A DNA stretch of 64,000 nt from JAFAHD01 sp035654355 (GTDB lineage Bacteria; Vulcanimicrobiota; Vulcanimicrobiia; Eremiobacterales; Eremiobacteraceae). The notes under the pieces were generated by a model. The model was not told the origin of the DNA. It saw only the letters and a program-made list of their open reading frames with translations, and did no database searches. The first letter of the stretch is position 1. Each line of letters opens with the position of its first letter. A program made the translations under genes and the position numbers. Positions 1 to 9,042 of the stretch are shown piece by piece. The DNA lies in contig DASRXC010000168.1 of the NCBI GenBank assembly GCA_035654355.1, forward strand, positions 32,009 through 96,008. The letters run 5' to 3'.

Positions 1-2274
1 TTGACGACCCAGCTGTTCCCCAACACCGGCACCGACCGCATGGCGCTCGCGCCGATCCCGTTGAGTGAACGCGAAGGGTCCCAAAACGGCATGGGCCTGT
101 TCAAGCTGCAATACCAGAAGAATTTCAACTCACAGACCTATTTGCGCGTCCTCGGCGCCGACAATTATGGATGGTGGTTCATCACCGGTCCGGTCAGCGC
201 GAATTTGACCTTCGGCGATCAGTTGCCCGACTACGAGGTCATCACGCATAACTGGGTCGGTTCGGTGCAATTCTCGCGCCAGATGAACGACAAGAACCTG
301 CTCAATGCGACGGCGTCGTATTTCACCGGCAAGCTGCAGACGTATTCAATGGGTTTCTTCGACGGCTTCATGACGAATCTCGTCGACGCCGGCGGCAATT
401 GCTACGATAGCAGCGGCGCGTTTTCGACGTGCTTCGGCTCGAATGCGGACCCGACCGCGCTGCCGGTCAATCGCGGCACGGCCTGCTCGCCCGCCGGCGG
501 CCCGATCTTGCCGCCATGCATAACCAATCTTGCTCCGGCCGTGCCGCCGCCGGGAACGCCCGGAGCGCTCAACGGCGCACAGTGGCTCATCACCGAGAAC
601 GGCGCCAACGCGCAAATCGACAACGTGAGACCTGACTTCATCGCAGCGTCGGTCAGCGATCAGTGGCGGCCCAACGACAAAACGACGATCAGCGTTGGCC
701 TCCGCTTCCAAGATTATACCTACACGATCCCCAACATGGTCAACGGCTATCCGGCGCGCGCGTTCTGGTTCTCGGCATACAACCGCGAGTTCTGCTTTAG
801 TCCAGGCCAGGGGCCTGGGCTGGGCTTGCAGCAACGCACCGACGCTGCGGGTGACATCGGAGTTGACCCGGCGACTGGAGCTCCGTTGGCGTGTCCGGCG
901 ACGCCAGGCGGAGCCACCTTCGGTCAGCCAGTCAACCTGCAGAACTTCGCCGGCGGCAAGACGACCGACGTCGAGTGGGAGCCGCGTATCGCGTTCACCC
1001 AGGCTCTATCCGCGAATACCGTCATCCGCGGATCGTATGGCCGCTACTCGCGCCCGGCGCCGACCTCCTACACCGAATTCAATACCGTTCAGCAGAACCT
1101 GCCCGCGTTCATCAGCTCGTTCTTGCCGTTCGGATACAACTCGCCGTTTCACCAGATTCACGCCGACGTCGCAAACAATTACGATTTGTCGCTCGAACAA
1201 CAGATCCCGCACACCGACATGTCGTTCAAAGTGACGCCGTTCTGGCGCAGCACGCAGAATCAGATCCAGTACCTGTCGCTCAACGCGCAGGGTGTGGTCG
1301 ACGGGCTCAATGTCGGCCAGCAGACGTCAAAGGGCGTCGAATTCACGTTCAATAAAGGCAACTTCGCGGCCAACGGCTTCGCGCTGCTGCTAACCGCGAC
1401 GTACACGAATAGCACCATCCGCTACAACGATTTCTCCAACGGCCGCAATGTCATCGATCTGATGAACGAATACATCCAGCAATACAATAGCTTCACCTCG
1501 GCGTGCGCGGCCGCGACGCCAAGCTTGAATGGCCCGTGCGGTTTGCAGGGCAGTGGTCTGGCGCATGCGTGCTTCCTGCCCGGCAGCACGACGCCGGACG
1601 ACGCGTGCGGGGTCGGCTCGATCGCAAATCCCTACTTCGGCCAGGCGCTGCAGCCGCTGTTCGATCGCAACGGCTCGTATACGACCTACGACCAGATCCC
1701 CGCGCCGTTCAACAACGCGATCGGGTTTGCGACGCCTTTCGAAACGACGTTAGTCCTCAATTACAAACACGACAAGTGGACGATCACCCCGAACTTGACG
1801 TACAGCACCCAGGGCAAGTATGGTTCGCCGCTCGTGTGGCCCGGCTACGACCCGACGACGTGCACCGGCACGACGGTCGGCAACGCTGCCGACACGACGA
1901 CGTGCGGCAACTTCCTGTTCATCCCGGACAAGTTCACCGGGCATTTCGACAACCTCGGCGCGTTCGCGCAGCCACAGCGCCTGACCGCCGGGTTGCAGGT
2001 CGGCTACGAAGTCAATCCGCATATGTCAGCGCTTCTGACCTTCGCCAATCTCGTCGACACGTGTTATCAGCACCACCAACCGTGGGATAACGGCTCGACC
2101 TGCATGTATGCACAGCTTGCATCGAACTTGCTCGCGCCGGCCGGCAACTTCGTAGCCAATCCGCCGATCCAGCTGGCGTTCCCATACGGAAACTGGTACA
2201 ACAACCTCGAGATCGGGCAAGAGGGGCAAAAACTTCCGGTCCAGGCGACGCTGCAGGTCACCTTCAAGCTGTAG
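1..2274 (+). CDS. TonB-dependent outer-membrane receptor, 3' part
   Basis: The reading frame is open from the first base and ends with TAG at 2272-2274, so the true start and plug domain lie upstream of the window. The 757 visible residues show alternating polar/hydrophobic beta-strand segments typical of an Oar-like or TonB-dependent barrel, for example the stretch around 223-245 and the C-terminal strand ending VQATLQVTFKL with a hydrophobic alternation used for barrel assembly. Long extracellular-looking loops are rich in Cys, Gly and Pro (about residues 130-180 and 495-545). Family knowledge: such receptors import large or scarce substrates across the outer membrane. Only 15 bases separate it from the next gene, so it is probably co-transcribed with the amine oxidase and permease. 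The substrate is unknown. Confidence 0.8.
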   Translation: MTTQLFPNTGTDRMALAPIPLSEREGSQNGMGLFKLQYQKNFNSQTYLRVLGADNYGWWFITGPVSANLTFGDQLPDYEVITHNWVGSVQFSRQMNDKNLLNATASYFTGKLQTYSMGFFDGFMTNLVDAGGNCYDSSGAFSTCFGSNADPTALPVNRGTACSPAGGPILPPCITNLAPAVPPPGTPGALNGAQWLITENGANAQIDNVRPDFIAASVSDQWRPNDKTTISVGLRFQDYTYTIPNMVNGYPARAFWFSAYNREFCFSPGQGPGLGLQQRTDAAGDIGVDPATGAPLACPATPGGATFGQPVNLQNFAGGKTTDVEWEPRIAFTQALSANTVIRGSYGRYSRPAPTSYTEFNTVQQNLPAFISSFLPFGYNSPFHQIHADVANNYDLSLEQQIPHTDMSFKVTPFWRSTQNQIQYLSLNAQGVVDGLNVGQQTSKGVEFTFNKGNFAANGFALLLTATYTNSTIRYNDFSNGRNVIDLMNEYIQQYNSFTSACAAATPSLNGPCGLQGSGLAHACFLPGSTTPDDACGVGSIANPYFGQALQPLFDRNGSYTTYDQIPAPFNNAIGFATPFETTLVLNYKHDKWTITPNLTYSTQGKYGSPLVWPGYDPTTCTGTTVGNAADTTTCGNFLFIPDKFTGHFDNLGAFAQPQRLTAGLQVGYEVNPHMSALLTFANLVDTCYQHHQPWDNGSTCMYAQLASNLLAPAGNFVANPPIQLAFPYGNWYNNLEIGQEGQKLPVQATLQVTFKL

Positions 2275-2289
2275 CTTCGCACCCAGATC

Positions 2290-3981
2290 GTGGCACGCAC
2301 GGAGCTGACCGGCCTCCTGCGCCGAATGCACGCGGCATATCGGCAGTCGGCTGCGACCGGAGAGCCGGTCGACGAAGTATTCGAGCGGCGCGAGCTGTCG
2401 CGTCGCGATTTTCTCGCACGTTCGTCCGGCGCGGCGCTGTCTGCGGCAGTGCCTCTTACGCTGTTTGGCGGGTGCGCGCATTCAGGGGCGCGCGATGCCG
2501 ACGTCAGCCGCATCGAACTCCGGTTTGACCGCGCCGGCCCTAGCACGCCGCGCGTCGCCATCATCGGCGGCGGGCTTGCGGGCGTCACGTGCGCGTACCG
2601 GCTGCGCCAAGCGGGCATCGCCAGCACCATCTACGAGGCAGGAGGTGGGCTCGGCGGCCGGACGTGGACGCTGCGCGGCTTTTTCGAACAGGGCCAAACC
2701 GCCGAGAACGGCGGCGAGTTTATCTCCACCGAGCACGTCGCCACACGCAAACTTGCTGCTGAGCTTGGCCTTACTCTGGATGACCTTCGGGCTTGGGACG
2801 ACGGCCGGCATACGAGCGGCGACGTCTACTGGGTGCATGGCCAGCGCTATCCGATCAAGCAAATGCTCGCAGATTATGGCGCAGTGTATCCAAAACTCGA
2901 GCGCGACAACTCCGCGGCTGGGATCGTGCGCTACGATCGGCATAACCAAGCCGGTTACAAACTTGACCACACATCCGCGCACGAGTGGCTCGAGCGCAAC
3001 GTGCCTGGCGGACTGCAGTCCAACCTCGGCTGGCTGCTCGATCTAAATGCGACGACTGAGAACGGGGGCGAGTCGACCGAACAGAACTCGCTCGAGTTCA
3101 TCTACATGCTTGCCGACATGCCGAGCTTGAATCCCAAGGGCGGCTTCTATCTCGTTGGAACTGACGAGCGCTACCGCGTGCGCGAGGGCAACGATCAGAT
3201 GGTCGCGCGCATGGCGAGGACGTTGCCGGCCGATTCGATCAATTCGGGCACGCGCCTGACGGCACTGAGCCGGCGCGCCGATGGAAGTTACTTATGCACA
3301 CTTTCTAACCCGCAGCGCACCTTCGATGCTGCCTTCGATCACGTGGTGCTCGCATTGCCGTTCAAGACGCTGCGCGATTGCGATCTCTCGCGCGCCGGGT
3401 TCTCGCCAGTCAAGATGGCGGCGATTCGGCAGCTCCCCATGGGCACGAACATCAAGCTGCACGTGCAGTTTACCAGTCGTGTATGGCTCGCGCACGGCTC
3501 GAACGGCGCGACATATTCGGACACGGGCTATCAGCAGACGTGGGAAGATACCCGCGCGCAATCCGGGAGCGCCGGCGTGCTCATCCAGTACAACGGCGGA
3601 CACGCTGGTGCAGCATGGAATGCGCCGTCGTTCGGACCTGCCGACCCAAGTTTCGTGCGCGGGTTCTTCAAGCAGCTCGAGCCTTTGTATCCCGGCATCG
3701 GCGCGCAATGGAATGGCAAAGCGTTCCTCGATAACTGGCCAAAAGATCGCTGGCACCGCGGTTCGTATTCGTACTGGGGCTTGGGCAACAGCACGACCTT
3801 CGTCGGCATCGAGCCGGTACGCCAAGGCAACGTCCACTTCTGCGGCGAGCACTGCTCGGTGCAATTCGGCGGATTCATGAATGGGGCGGTCGAGACCGGC
3901 GAAGCCGCGGCGCGCGAGGTCATGCATGACGTCAAGGGAGCGGCCGCTGCGGCGCTCATCGGTGCGCGCCGTGCCGTTTGA
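2290..3981 (+). CDS. Tat-exported flavin amine oxidase (L-amino acid/monoamine oxidase family)
   Basis: FAD-dependent oxidase of 563 residues that should oxidatively deaminate an amine or amino acid outside the cytoplasm. It starts with GTG. A twin-arginine motif (RRDFLARSSG, about 38-47) is followed by a hydrophobic stretch and LFGGC at 58-62, so it may be a Tat lipoprotein. A Rossmann FAD-binding segment (IIGGGLAGVTCAYRLRQ, about 90-106) is followed by the GG motif GGGLGGRTWTL typical of amine oxidases. The C-terminal FAD-binding part holds FCGEHCSVQFGGFMNGAVETG. It lies between an outer-membrane receptor and an amino-acid/amine permease whose start overlaps its end, which suggests uptake and oxidation of a nitrogenous substrate. 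The precise substrate cannot be read from the sequence. Confidence 0.85.
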   Translation: MARTELTGLLRRMHAAYRQSAATGEPVDEVFERRELSRRDFLARSSGAALSAAVPLTLFGGCAHSGARDADVSRIELRFDRAGPSTPRVAIIGGGLAGVTCAYRLRQAGIASTIYEAGGGLGGRTWTLRGFFEQGQTAENGGEFISTEHVATRKLAAELGLTLDDLRAWDDGRHTSGDVYWVHGQRYPIKQMLADYGAVYPKLERDNSAAGIVRYDRHNQAGYKLDHTSAHEWLERNVPGGLQSNLGWLLDLNATTENGGESTEQNSLEFIYMLADMPSLNPKGGFYLVGTDERYRVREGNDQMVARMARTLPADSINSGTRLTALSRRADGSYLCTLSNPQRTFDAAFDHVVLALPFKTLRDCDLSRAGFSPVKMAAIRQLPMGTNIKLHVQFTSRVWLAHGSNGATYSDTGYQQTWEDTRAQSGSAGVLIQYNGGHAGAAWNAPSFGPADPSFVRGFFKQLEPLYPGIGAQWNGKAFLDNWPKDRWHRGSYSYWGLGNSTTFVGIEPVRQGNVHFCGEHCSVQFGGFMNGAVETGEAAAREVMHDVKGAAAAALIGARRAV

Positions 3982-5380
3982 AAATATCATTTCAGTCGCG
4001 GACTCCGGGCTGCGCCGCAACGTGCTGTCGTTTTGGGAAGTCACCGCGCAATCGGTGGCCAACATCGCGCCGTCCGCGACGCCGGCGCTCGTCGTCCCGT
4101 TAGTGTATGCAAGCGCCGGCAACGTTTCGTGGCTATATTACGCATTCGCGACGATCGCGCTGATGTTCGTCGCCTACAATGTCAACCAGTTCGCGAAGCG
4201 TTCGGCCTCGCCAGGGTCGCTCTACCTGTTCGTCTCGCAGGGGCTCGGACCAACCTGGGGCGTGTTGTCCGGTTGGTCGGCGGTGATCTCGTACTTGATC
4301 GTCGGCGGCTCGGTGCTCGCCGGATTGGCCAACTACGCGGTCGTGCTTGCGCACGATGCCGGTCTGACCAAAGCGGATACCCTCGTCACGGTCGTCGCGA
4401 TGGGCCTTGCCGCCTGGCTCGCGTGGTTTGTCGCCTATCGCGACGTCAAACTCTCCGCGCAATTCATGCTCTTTATCGAGTTCGCAATCGTCACGCTTAT
4501 TCTCGTGCTCGCGGTCGCGTACTTCGTAAAAGCCGGCCGTGTTTTCGACCGCGAACAATTCACGCTCACCGGTCTTTCGATCACAAGCCTCCGGCAAGGA
4601 TTGGTCCTCGCGATCTTCAGCTTTGTCGGCTTTGAGAGCGCCACCGCGCTCGGTCACGAAGCGAAGAACCCGCTTCGGACCATCCCGCGAGCGGTCATGA
4701 TCAGCGTGATCGTGGTCGGTCTGCTCTTCATGTTCTCGACGTACGTTTTGGTGTTCGCGTTCCGTGGACACCAACCGCCGCTCGACCAATCGAATGCGCC
4801 GCTGGGCGTGCTCGCCACGTTAGCAGGCGTGCCGTACTTCGGAACTTTAATCGCGGTCGGAGTCGTGATCAGCTTTTTCGCCTGTTCGCTCGCCTGCATC
4901 AACGCAGGCGCGCGCGTCCTGTTCGCGATGTCGCGCCACGGACTGTTCCATTCGGCGGCAGGCACGACGCACGCATCCAACGCGACGCCTTACGTCGCTG
5001 TGACGTTCGCGGCGGTCGTCGTGTTCGTGGTTCCGGCGACGCTGTTCTTGGCGCGCACGGCGATCATGGATGTGTACGGAGATCTCGCCGAAATCGGTAC
5101 GTTGGCAGTTCTTTTCGCCTACGTGCTCGTTTCAATCGCCGCACCGGCTTACTTGCGGCGGCGTGGCGAACGGAGCGCGGGCGCGGTCGTCATGGCAGCT
5201 GTCTCGGTTGCTCTGTTAGTGCTCCCCATTTACAGCAGCTTCTTCCCGCCGCCATCGCCCTGGTATCTCCCGTATGTATTCCTGGCGCTGCTGGCGCTTG
5301 GCGCCGTGCGCTTCATCTACTTGCGCGTGCGCCAGCCCAAGATGATCGCTGACATCGAAGCCGACTTGGTTTCGGCCTAG
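3971..5380 (+). CDS. APC-superfamily amino acid/amine permease
   Basis: Inner-membrane transporter of about 469 residues with roughly 12 hydrophobic segments. The N-terminal LRRNVLSFWEVTAQSVANIAP matches the first helix of APC permeases, and later segments such as GLVLAIFSFVGFESATALGHEAKNP carry the conserved helix-6 FxGFE motif. Proton- or sodium-coupled uptake of amino acids or amines is the family role. An in-frame ATG at 3881 exists, but the permease fold begins just after the GTG codons at 3962 and 3971; I chose 3971, which overlaps the oxidase stop by 11 bases. Its end is 13 bases from the convergent sixA end, and a short GAGCG/CGCTC hairpin at 5382-5394 may help termination. Confidence 0.82.
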   Translation: MPFENIISVADSGLRRNVLSFWEVTAQSVANIAPSATPALVVPLVYASAGNVSWLYYAFATIALMFVAYNVNQFAKRSASPGSLYLFVSQGLGPTWGVLSGWSAVISYLIVGGSVLAGLANYAVVLAHDAGLTKADTLVTVVAMGLAAWLAWFVAYRDVKLSAQFMLFIEFAIVTLILVLAVAYFVKAGRVFDREQFTLTGLSITSLRQGLVLAIFSFVGFESATALGHEAKNPLRTIPRAVMISVIVVGLLFMFSTYVLVFAFRGHQPPLDQSNAPLGVLATLAGVPYFGTLIAVGVVISFFACSLACINAGARVLFAMSRHGLFHSAAGTTHASNATPYVAVTFAAVVVFVVPATLFLARTAIMDVYGDLAEIGTLAVLFAYVLVSIAAPAYLRRRGERSAGAVVMAAVSVALLVLPIYSSFFPPPSPWYLPYVFLALLALGAVRFIYLRVRQPKMIADIEADLVSA

Positions 5381-5393
5381 GGAGCGGATCGCT

Positions 5394-5900
5394 CTACTTC
5401 GCGAGTTTGCGCAGCGCTTTGGGTGGAAGCAGCGCGGTCATCGTCGCGCCGCCGGCCGACCAGCGCTCGACCTCCAGCAGGCACACCGCTGCTTTCTTGA
5501 CCTCAAGCGAAAGGTCGGTGTTGCCGGCAAGTAGGTATCCGATCAATCTGCCAAGCTGCGGCATGTGTCCGACCAGCGCGACGCACGTCAAGTCCTTGCA
5601 CGCGCGCAGTTCGGCCGCGGTCTTTGCGGGCTCGGCGTCGGGTTCCAGCGATTTGAGCACGCGGATGCTCGACGGGTCGATGTTATAGGCCTCGCAGATG
5701 CACGCGGACGTTTGGCGCGCGCGTTCGTAGCCGCTATCGAAAACATCTTCGATCTCGATGCCCAGCCGCACCATGCCGCGCGCGACTTTGGCCATCTCTT
5801 TTTCGCCTTCGTCGGAAAGCGGCCGCAGCGAATCGTCAGGATACTGCCGCGGGTCCGCTTTCCCCGCATCGGCATGCCGGACGATGATGGCGTGTATCAC
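5394..5900 (-). CDS. sixA: SixA-type phosphohistidine phosphatase
   Basis: Histidine phosphatase of 168 residues. The N-terminal VRHADAG (about 8-14) is the catalytic RH motif that receives the phosphate. The second catalytic histidine lies in VALVGHMPQLGRL (about 112-124). Length and the lack of insertions fit the small SixA subgroup, which removes phosphate from phosphohistidine in phosphorelay proteins; the broader family also includes phosphoglycerate mutase-like enzymes, so the substrate is not certain. It is the last gene of a minus-strand run, 9 bases after the DUF4760 gene. Confidence 0.85.
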   Translation of the reverse strand: MIHAIIVRHADAGKADPRQYPDDSLRPLSDEGEKEMAKVARGMVRLGIEIEDVFDSGYERARQTSACICEAYNIDPSSIRVLKSLEPDAEPAKTAAELRACKDLTCVALVGHMPQLGRLIGYLLAGNTDLSLEVKKAAVCLLEVERWSAGGATMTALLPPKALRKLAK

Positions 5901-5909
5901 GGCCCTAGC

Positions 5910-6509
5910 CTACGCGCTCGGCGGTCGCGACGCCTCGTAGCGGGTATCGGCCTCGCGCCACACGTCCGGGACTTCGATGCGCGGAACTCCCGGTGGATAC
6001 ATGCCATGCGGATGCGATCCCATCCACGAGCGCGAAAGCACGACTAAGTACTCGAAATTCTCCCACAAGGCGTCGCCGGTCCGGCGGCGCGCGACCGCCG
6101 TGTACGGCAGCATTCGGTCCCAGGTGCCCGACGCTATCGAAGCCCACATGGCGACGGCGATATCACGATCGACTGCTCCCATCCGCACGAGTAGGCCCAT
6201 GTTTTCGAAGAAGTTGCCCACGTCGTTTATCTTGCCAATGAACTCCGCGTTTTCACGTGTGCGGGCACTCGGGTATCTAACCTCGTAGCGGAATTCTGGA
6301 TCCTCGAGCCGCGCGGGAAGATCGGTCATGACAAGGTTCTGCGCGGCTTCGAGGTGCGGTGTCTGCGCTGCTTCTTGCAATTGCGTCATCGCGGCGATCT
6401 GATTGCTGTTGCGCGCGTGGCGCAGCTGAAACAGCGCCGCAATCGCGGTCGCTGCGATGACGACGAACGTTCCGAGTGCCGCCAATGCGTTCAGGAGTTC
6501 GAGGCTCAT
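5910..6509 (-). CDS. DUF4760-type membrane-anchored protein
   Basis: Protein of 199 residues of unknown function. A single N-terminal transmembrane helix (NALAALGTFVVIAATAIAALF, roughly residues 6-25) is followed by a soluble helical domain with the NDVGNFFENMGLLV and DALWENFEYLVVLSR segments that recall DUF4760. A longer frame reaches 6587, but it would overlap the upstream oxidase stop by over 70 bases and lacks a ribosome site. The ATG at 6509 sits 5 bases after that stop, favouring translational coupling. I infer a role at the inner membrane but cannot assign one. Confidence 0.75.
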   Translation of the reverse strand: MSLELLNALAALGTFVVIAATAIAALFQLRHARNSNQIAAMTQLQEAAQTPHLEAAQNLVMTDLPARLEDPEFRYEVRYPSARTRENAEFIGKINDVGNFFENMGLLVRMGAVDRDIAVAMWASIASGTWDRMLPYTAVARRRTGDALWENFEYLVVLSRSWMGSHPHGMYPPGVPRIEVPDVWREADTRYEASRPPSA

Positions 6510-6514
6510 GCCGC

Positions 6515-7690
6515 TCAGTCGTCGACGCGATAAAGCGCGATCATCCCTCCGTCCATATGATCGCTTACGTGACAATGGAAAAGCCACACGCCTGGATTGT
6601 CAGGCACCATGTCGACCGTCACCATCTGCGCGGGCGACAACGCGACGACGTCGGTACGCTGGCCGTTGTTCAGCACGGTATTGCCGTGCCAATGCGGGGT
6701 ATGGAAGTTGAATCCCATACCGATCGTCGCGAGATACCAGCGCACGTGCTCGCCTTTGCGCATCGACATCATCGGACCATTGCCGTAGAGATACCCGTTG
6801 ATCGCTCCCTTGAAGTTGCCGTCAACGAAGCCGGATCCGTTCAGCGTGAAAAAGCCCTCCGTATCGAGCGGGAAGGCTTGCCCGCGTTCCGTTTGCTTGA
6901 CGGCCGGCGCGAAACGTGCGATGTTCTCCTTGATGTACCAGCTTTGGTTCTCATCAAAGTAATTGAAGAGCTCGACAAATTCGTGGTCTACGCCTTTGGG
7001 CGTTCCGTCGGCATTGGCCATGCCGCGCGCGGTCACGATGATAGCACCGACGAGCCCCGAGTCGACATCTTTTTGCTCGTCGACGTGCGAGTGATACAGC
7101 CACATGATGGAGCTCGGATCGTTGGGTCCAGGTCCAGCGCGCTCGGGCACATCCCATTCGTAGGTCAACGTTTTCCCAGGCAGCACCGCTTGGCTGACAT
7201 CGTGTGGATCGCCATCGTTGTAGGCGACGCCTTCAGAGTCTTTATTGTAAAACACGCCATGCGCATGCATGCTGTACGGCCGTGATGCGTTGTTCTTGAA
7301 TACGATCTTGATCGTGTCTCCGACTTGAGCGTGCAAGATCGGCCCGAGAATGCCAAGGTATTGCTGGTCGGCTGGCCGAGGCTTGAGCTTGGTGAACGTC
7401 GCGTCGGTATATTCGCGGTAGATCGCCTTGCGATAGATGGGGCCGATGCGGTGGGGGCTGTTCGCGGTATAGGCGCGCTCCATCATCGTGAACGGCTTGC
7501 CACTGATCTGATTGATGCCGCTCGGCACGTAGTTCCAATCGACCTCGTCAGCGGAGATATAGTACGTGCGCGTCGTTGGCGGCACGCTTTGGTCGGATGC
7601 CGACGTCTGGGTGGAACCGCTGTGGGCACAGCCCGCAAGTAAAAACGGGGTGAGCACGCAATAGAAAAACGCGACTCGAACTAGCTTCAC
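6515..7690 (-). CDS. Two-domain multicopper oxidase lipoprotein
   Basis: Secreted copper oxidase of 391 residues. A GTG start at 7690 is preceded by GGAG at good spacing and gives a lipoprotein signal ending LLAGC (Cys21). All four copper motifs are visible: HAHG (H142, H144), HSH (H200, H202), HTPHWHG (H330, H333, H335) and HCHVSDHMDGGM (H372-M383). The type 1 copper cysteine is present only in the C-terminal cupredoxin domain, and there is no middle domain, so it resembles a type B two-domain laccase-like enzyme rather than a nitrite reductase. The family oxidises phenols, amines or metal ions with reduction of O2 to water. It leads a run with the DUF4760 and sixA genes. The substrate is unknown. 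Confidence 0.88.
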   Translation of the reverse strand: MKLVRVAFFYCVLTPFLLAGCAHSGSTQTSASDQSVPPTTRTYYISADEVDWNYVPSGINQISGKPFTMMERAYTANSPHRIGPIYRKAIYREYTDATFTKLKPRPADQQYLGILGPILHAQVGDTIKIVFKNNASRPYSMHAHGVFYNKDSEGVAYNDGDPHDVSQAVLPGKTLTYEWDVPERAGPGPNDPSSIMWLYHSHVDEQKDVDSGLVGAIIVTARGMANADGTPKGVDHEFVELFNYFDENQSWYIKENIARFAPAVKQTERGQAFPLDTEGFFTLNGSGFVDGNFKGAINGYLYGNGPMMSMRKGEHVRWYLATIGMGFNFHTPHWHGNTVLNNGQRTDVVALSPAQMVTVDMVPDNPGVWLFHCHVSDHMDGGMIALYRVDD

Positions 7691-7795
7691 AGCATCTCCG
7701 ATCCATGAACAAACGCGAGCAGCAGGGTCCAAACCTCTGACCCCGCCTCTTAGCCTCACATTTTCGTCACGCCGGCGTGGCGAACCCGCGTCGGT

Positions 7796-7833
7796 AAAAA
7801 AAAGGCGCGCCCAAGCAGGAGCTCAGGCGCGAC
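7796..7833 (-). terminator. Rho-independent terminator after the 7850-8416 gene
   Basis: On the minus strand GCGCC pairs with GGCGC around a loop of about 14 bases, extended by a C-G pair, and is followed by eight T residues. It sits 17 bases past the stop of the secreted protein gene and separates it from the multicopper oxidase gene. Confidence 0.65.
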
Positions 7834-7849
7834 ATGGACCGGTCGCCTG

Positions 7850-8416
7850 TTATGGATTGAGGTAGATGTGCTGGTTCTTGGGCGGCAGGGCCGGGTTTCT
7901 CCATGTTGTGCCGTCTTCGAACGCGATGTGAAGCGGCACGCACTGCGGCAGGCCCGTACCGATCGGGAACGTGCTCCCTGGGATCCCGAATTTGTGCTTG
8001 ATCTCAGCGTGCGGCGAGAACTTCCCGACGTCCCTGACTTCCGCTTTGAGGATACCGTTGGCGACCAGGCCGAATTGTATCTCCGTCATGACCTTTGAAG
8101 AAACGTTCTTGTAGTCAATGGCGAGCTGGGGATTGGCGGTTGTGGTGCTCGGCTGATAATACATCCCGCCCCACGGGTCCGCCCAGCGACCGCCATACCA
8201 GCCCGGCGTGTAGCCATACCAGCCGCCTGTCTGGTTGACGTTGAGCGCGGCGCTGCAATGGTTCACATGAATGAGCTCGGATGCCGGCATAGCATGCTGC
8301 TGGGGCGACGGCTGCGCCATCATCGAGGGCGTGGGGTCAGCGCTCGCCCGAAGCGTCAACATACAAATCGCGATGGTGCTTAGGAGTAGGAGCGCGAAAG
8401 CGCGCGGGATCCGCAT
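7850..8416 (-). CDS. Secreted protein of unknown function
   Basis: Protein of 188 residues. ATG at 8416 is preceded by a strong AGGAG ribosome site, and the first 27 residues form a clean signal peptide (RIPRAFALLLLSTIAICML, then RASADP). The mature part begins with a Met/Gln/Pro-rich stretch, then a Gly/Tyr/Trp-rich patch (GGWYGYTPGWYGGRW, about 75-89) and a compact C-terminal domain from about 105 (NPQLAIDYKNVSS to the end). The frame is open further upstream to 8578, but that part is only the translation of the tRNA-Val gene. I do not recognise the family. It is followed by its own terminator. Confidence 0.75.
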   Translation of the reverse strand: MRIPRAFALLLLSTIAICMLTLRASADPTPSMMAQPSPQQHAMPASELIHVNHCSAALNVNQTGGWYGYTPGWYGGRWADPWGGMYYQPSTTTANPQLAIDYKNVSSKVMTEIQFGLVANGILKAEVRDVGKFSPHAEIKHKFGIPGSTFPIGTGLPQCVPLHIAFEDGTTWRNPALPPKNQHIYLNP

Positions 8417-8475
8417 ACGAAAAATCTCCTCCGGTTGGAAACGCAGTGTGAGCGAGGCCCTTAAGCCACTGGATT

Positions 8476-8548
8476 TGGGCGGAACAGGGCTCGAACCTGT
8501 GACCCCCTCCTTGTAAGGGAGGTGCTCTACCAGCTGAGCTATCCGCCC
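8476..8548 (-). tRNA. tRNA-Val (anticodon TAC)
   Basis: The minus strand folds as a full cloverleaf: acceptor GGGCGGA pairs with TCCGCCC, the D arm reads AGCTCAGCTGGTAGAGC, the anticodon stem CTCCC/GAGGG closes the loop TTACAAG, and the T arm carries GGTTCGAGCC. The anticodon TAC reads Val codons. The CCA end is not encoded. Confidence 0.95.
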
Positions 8549-9042
8549 GCAATTCTGCTTGAAATCGAGAACGCCCAAATGAGGGTGGCGTTCAGTGAGT
8601 CAGTTAGGGAGGCGTTCACCTACTACCGCGCTGGTGCCTATTGAGACAGCGCCCGCCCGCCTAGAACAAGCCATCCACAACTTCCTCACGTGGCTGCCAG
8701 ATCGCCGGTGCGACAGCCAAGCGGTAACCACCGCTATGTGGCGTTCGCGAACCCGGACGTGGCGCACGCGTACCGGCTGGCCTCTCCGGGAAACTTGCCC
8801 TAAGACCTAGGCGCGCGAGTTGTCTCATCTGGAACGACCACCCTGAGCGAAATAGTTACTTAAGACGTGCTTAAGCGCTTTGTTCGCACGCGTTGCGTCT
8901 GCGCGCGCCTTTTGGAAAAGTCTTTCCGCAAGGGCACGCCGACGACGTAGGGAAGAAGCAGCGCAGCGCGCTAAACGCACGCTCGCATTTTGATGCGGGC
9001 AGTTATAGCGTTGCCAAGTTGGCTATTTTGCCAGGAGGAATG
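8549..9042. other. Intergenic block with possible gene fragments
   Basis: No intact gene is visible between tRNA-Val and the repeat lipoprotein. From a GTG at 8595 (+) the first 35 or so codons look protein-like, with PARLEQAIHNFL resembling the start of an integrase SAM-like domain; after about 8700 that frame turns into Arg/Trp-rich nonsense, while another frame reads RYVAFANPDVAHAYRLASPG up to a TAA near 8802. This looks like decayed coding DNA, perhaps of a recombinase, but the similarity is weak. The last 40 bases hold the AGGAGG ribosome site of the next gene. Confidence 0.35.

Noticed and set aside
6476..7285. Plus-strand ORF of 269 codons
   Set aside because: Antisense to the multicopper oxidase, whose copper motifs are complete.
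8417..8578. N-terminal extension of the 7850-8416 protein
   Set aside because: The frame is open, but these residues are the translation of the tRNA-Val gene; the strong ribosome site and signal peptide start at 8416.
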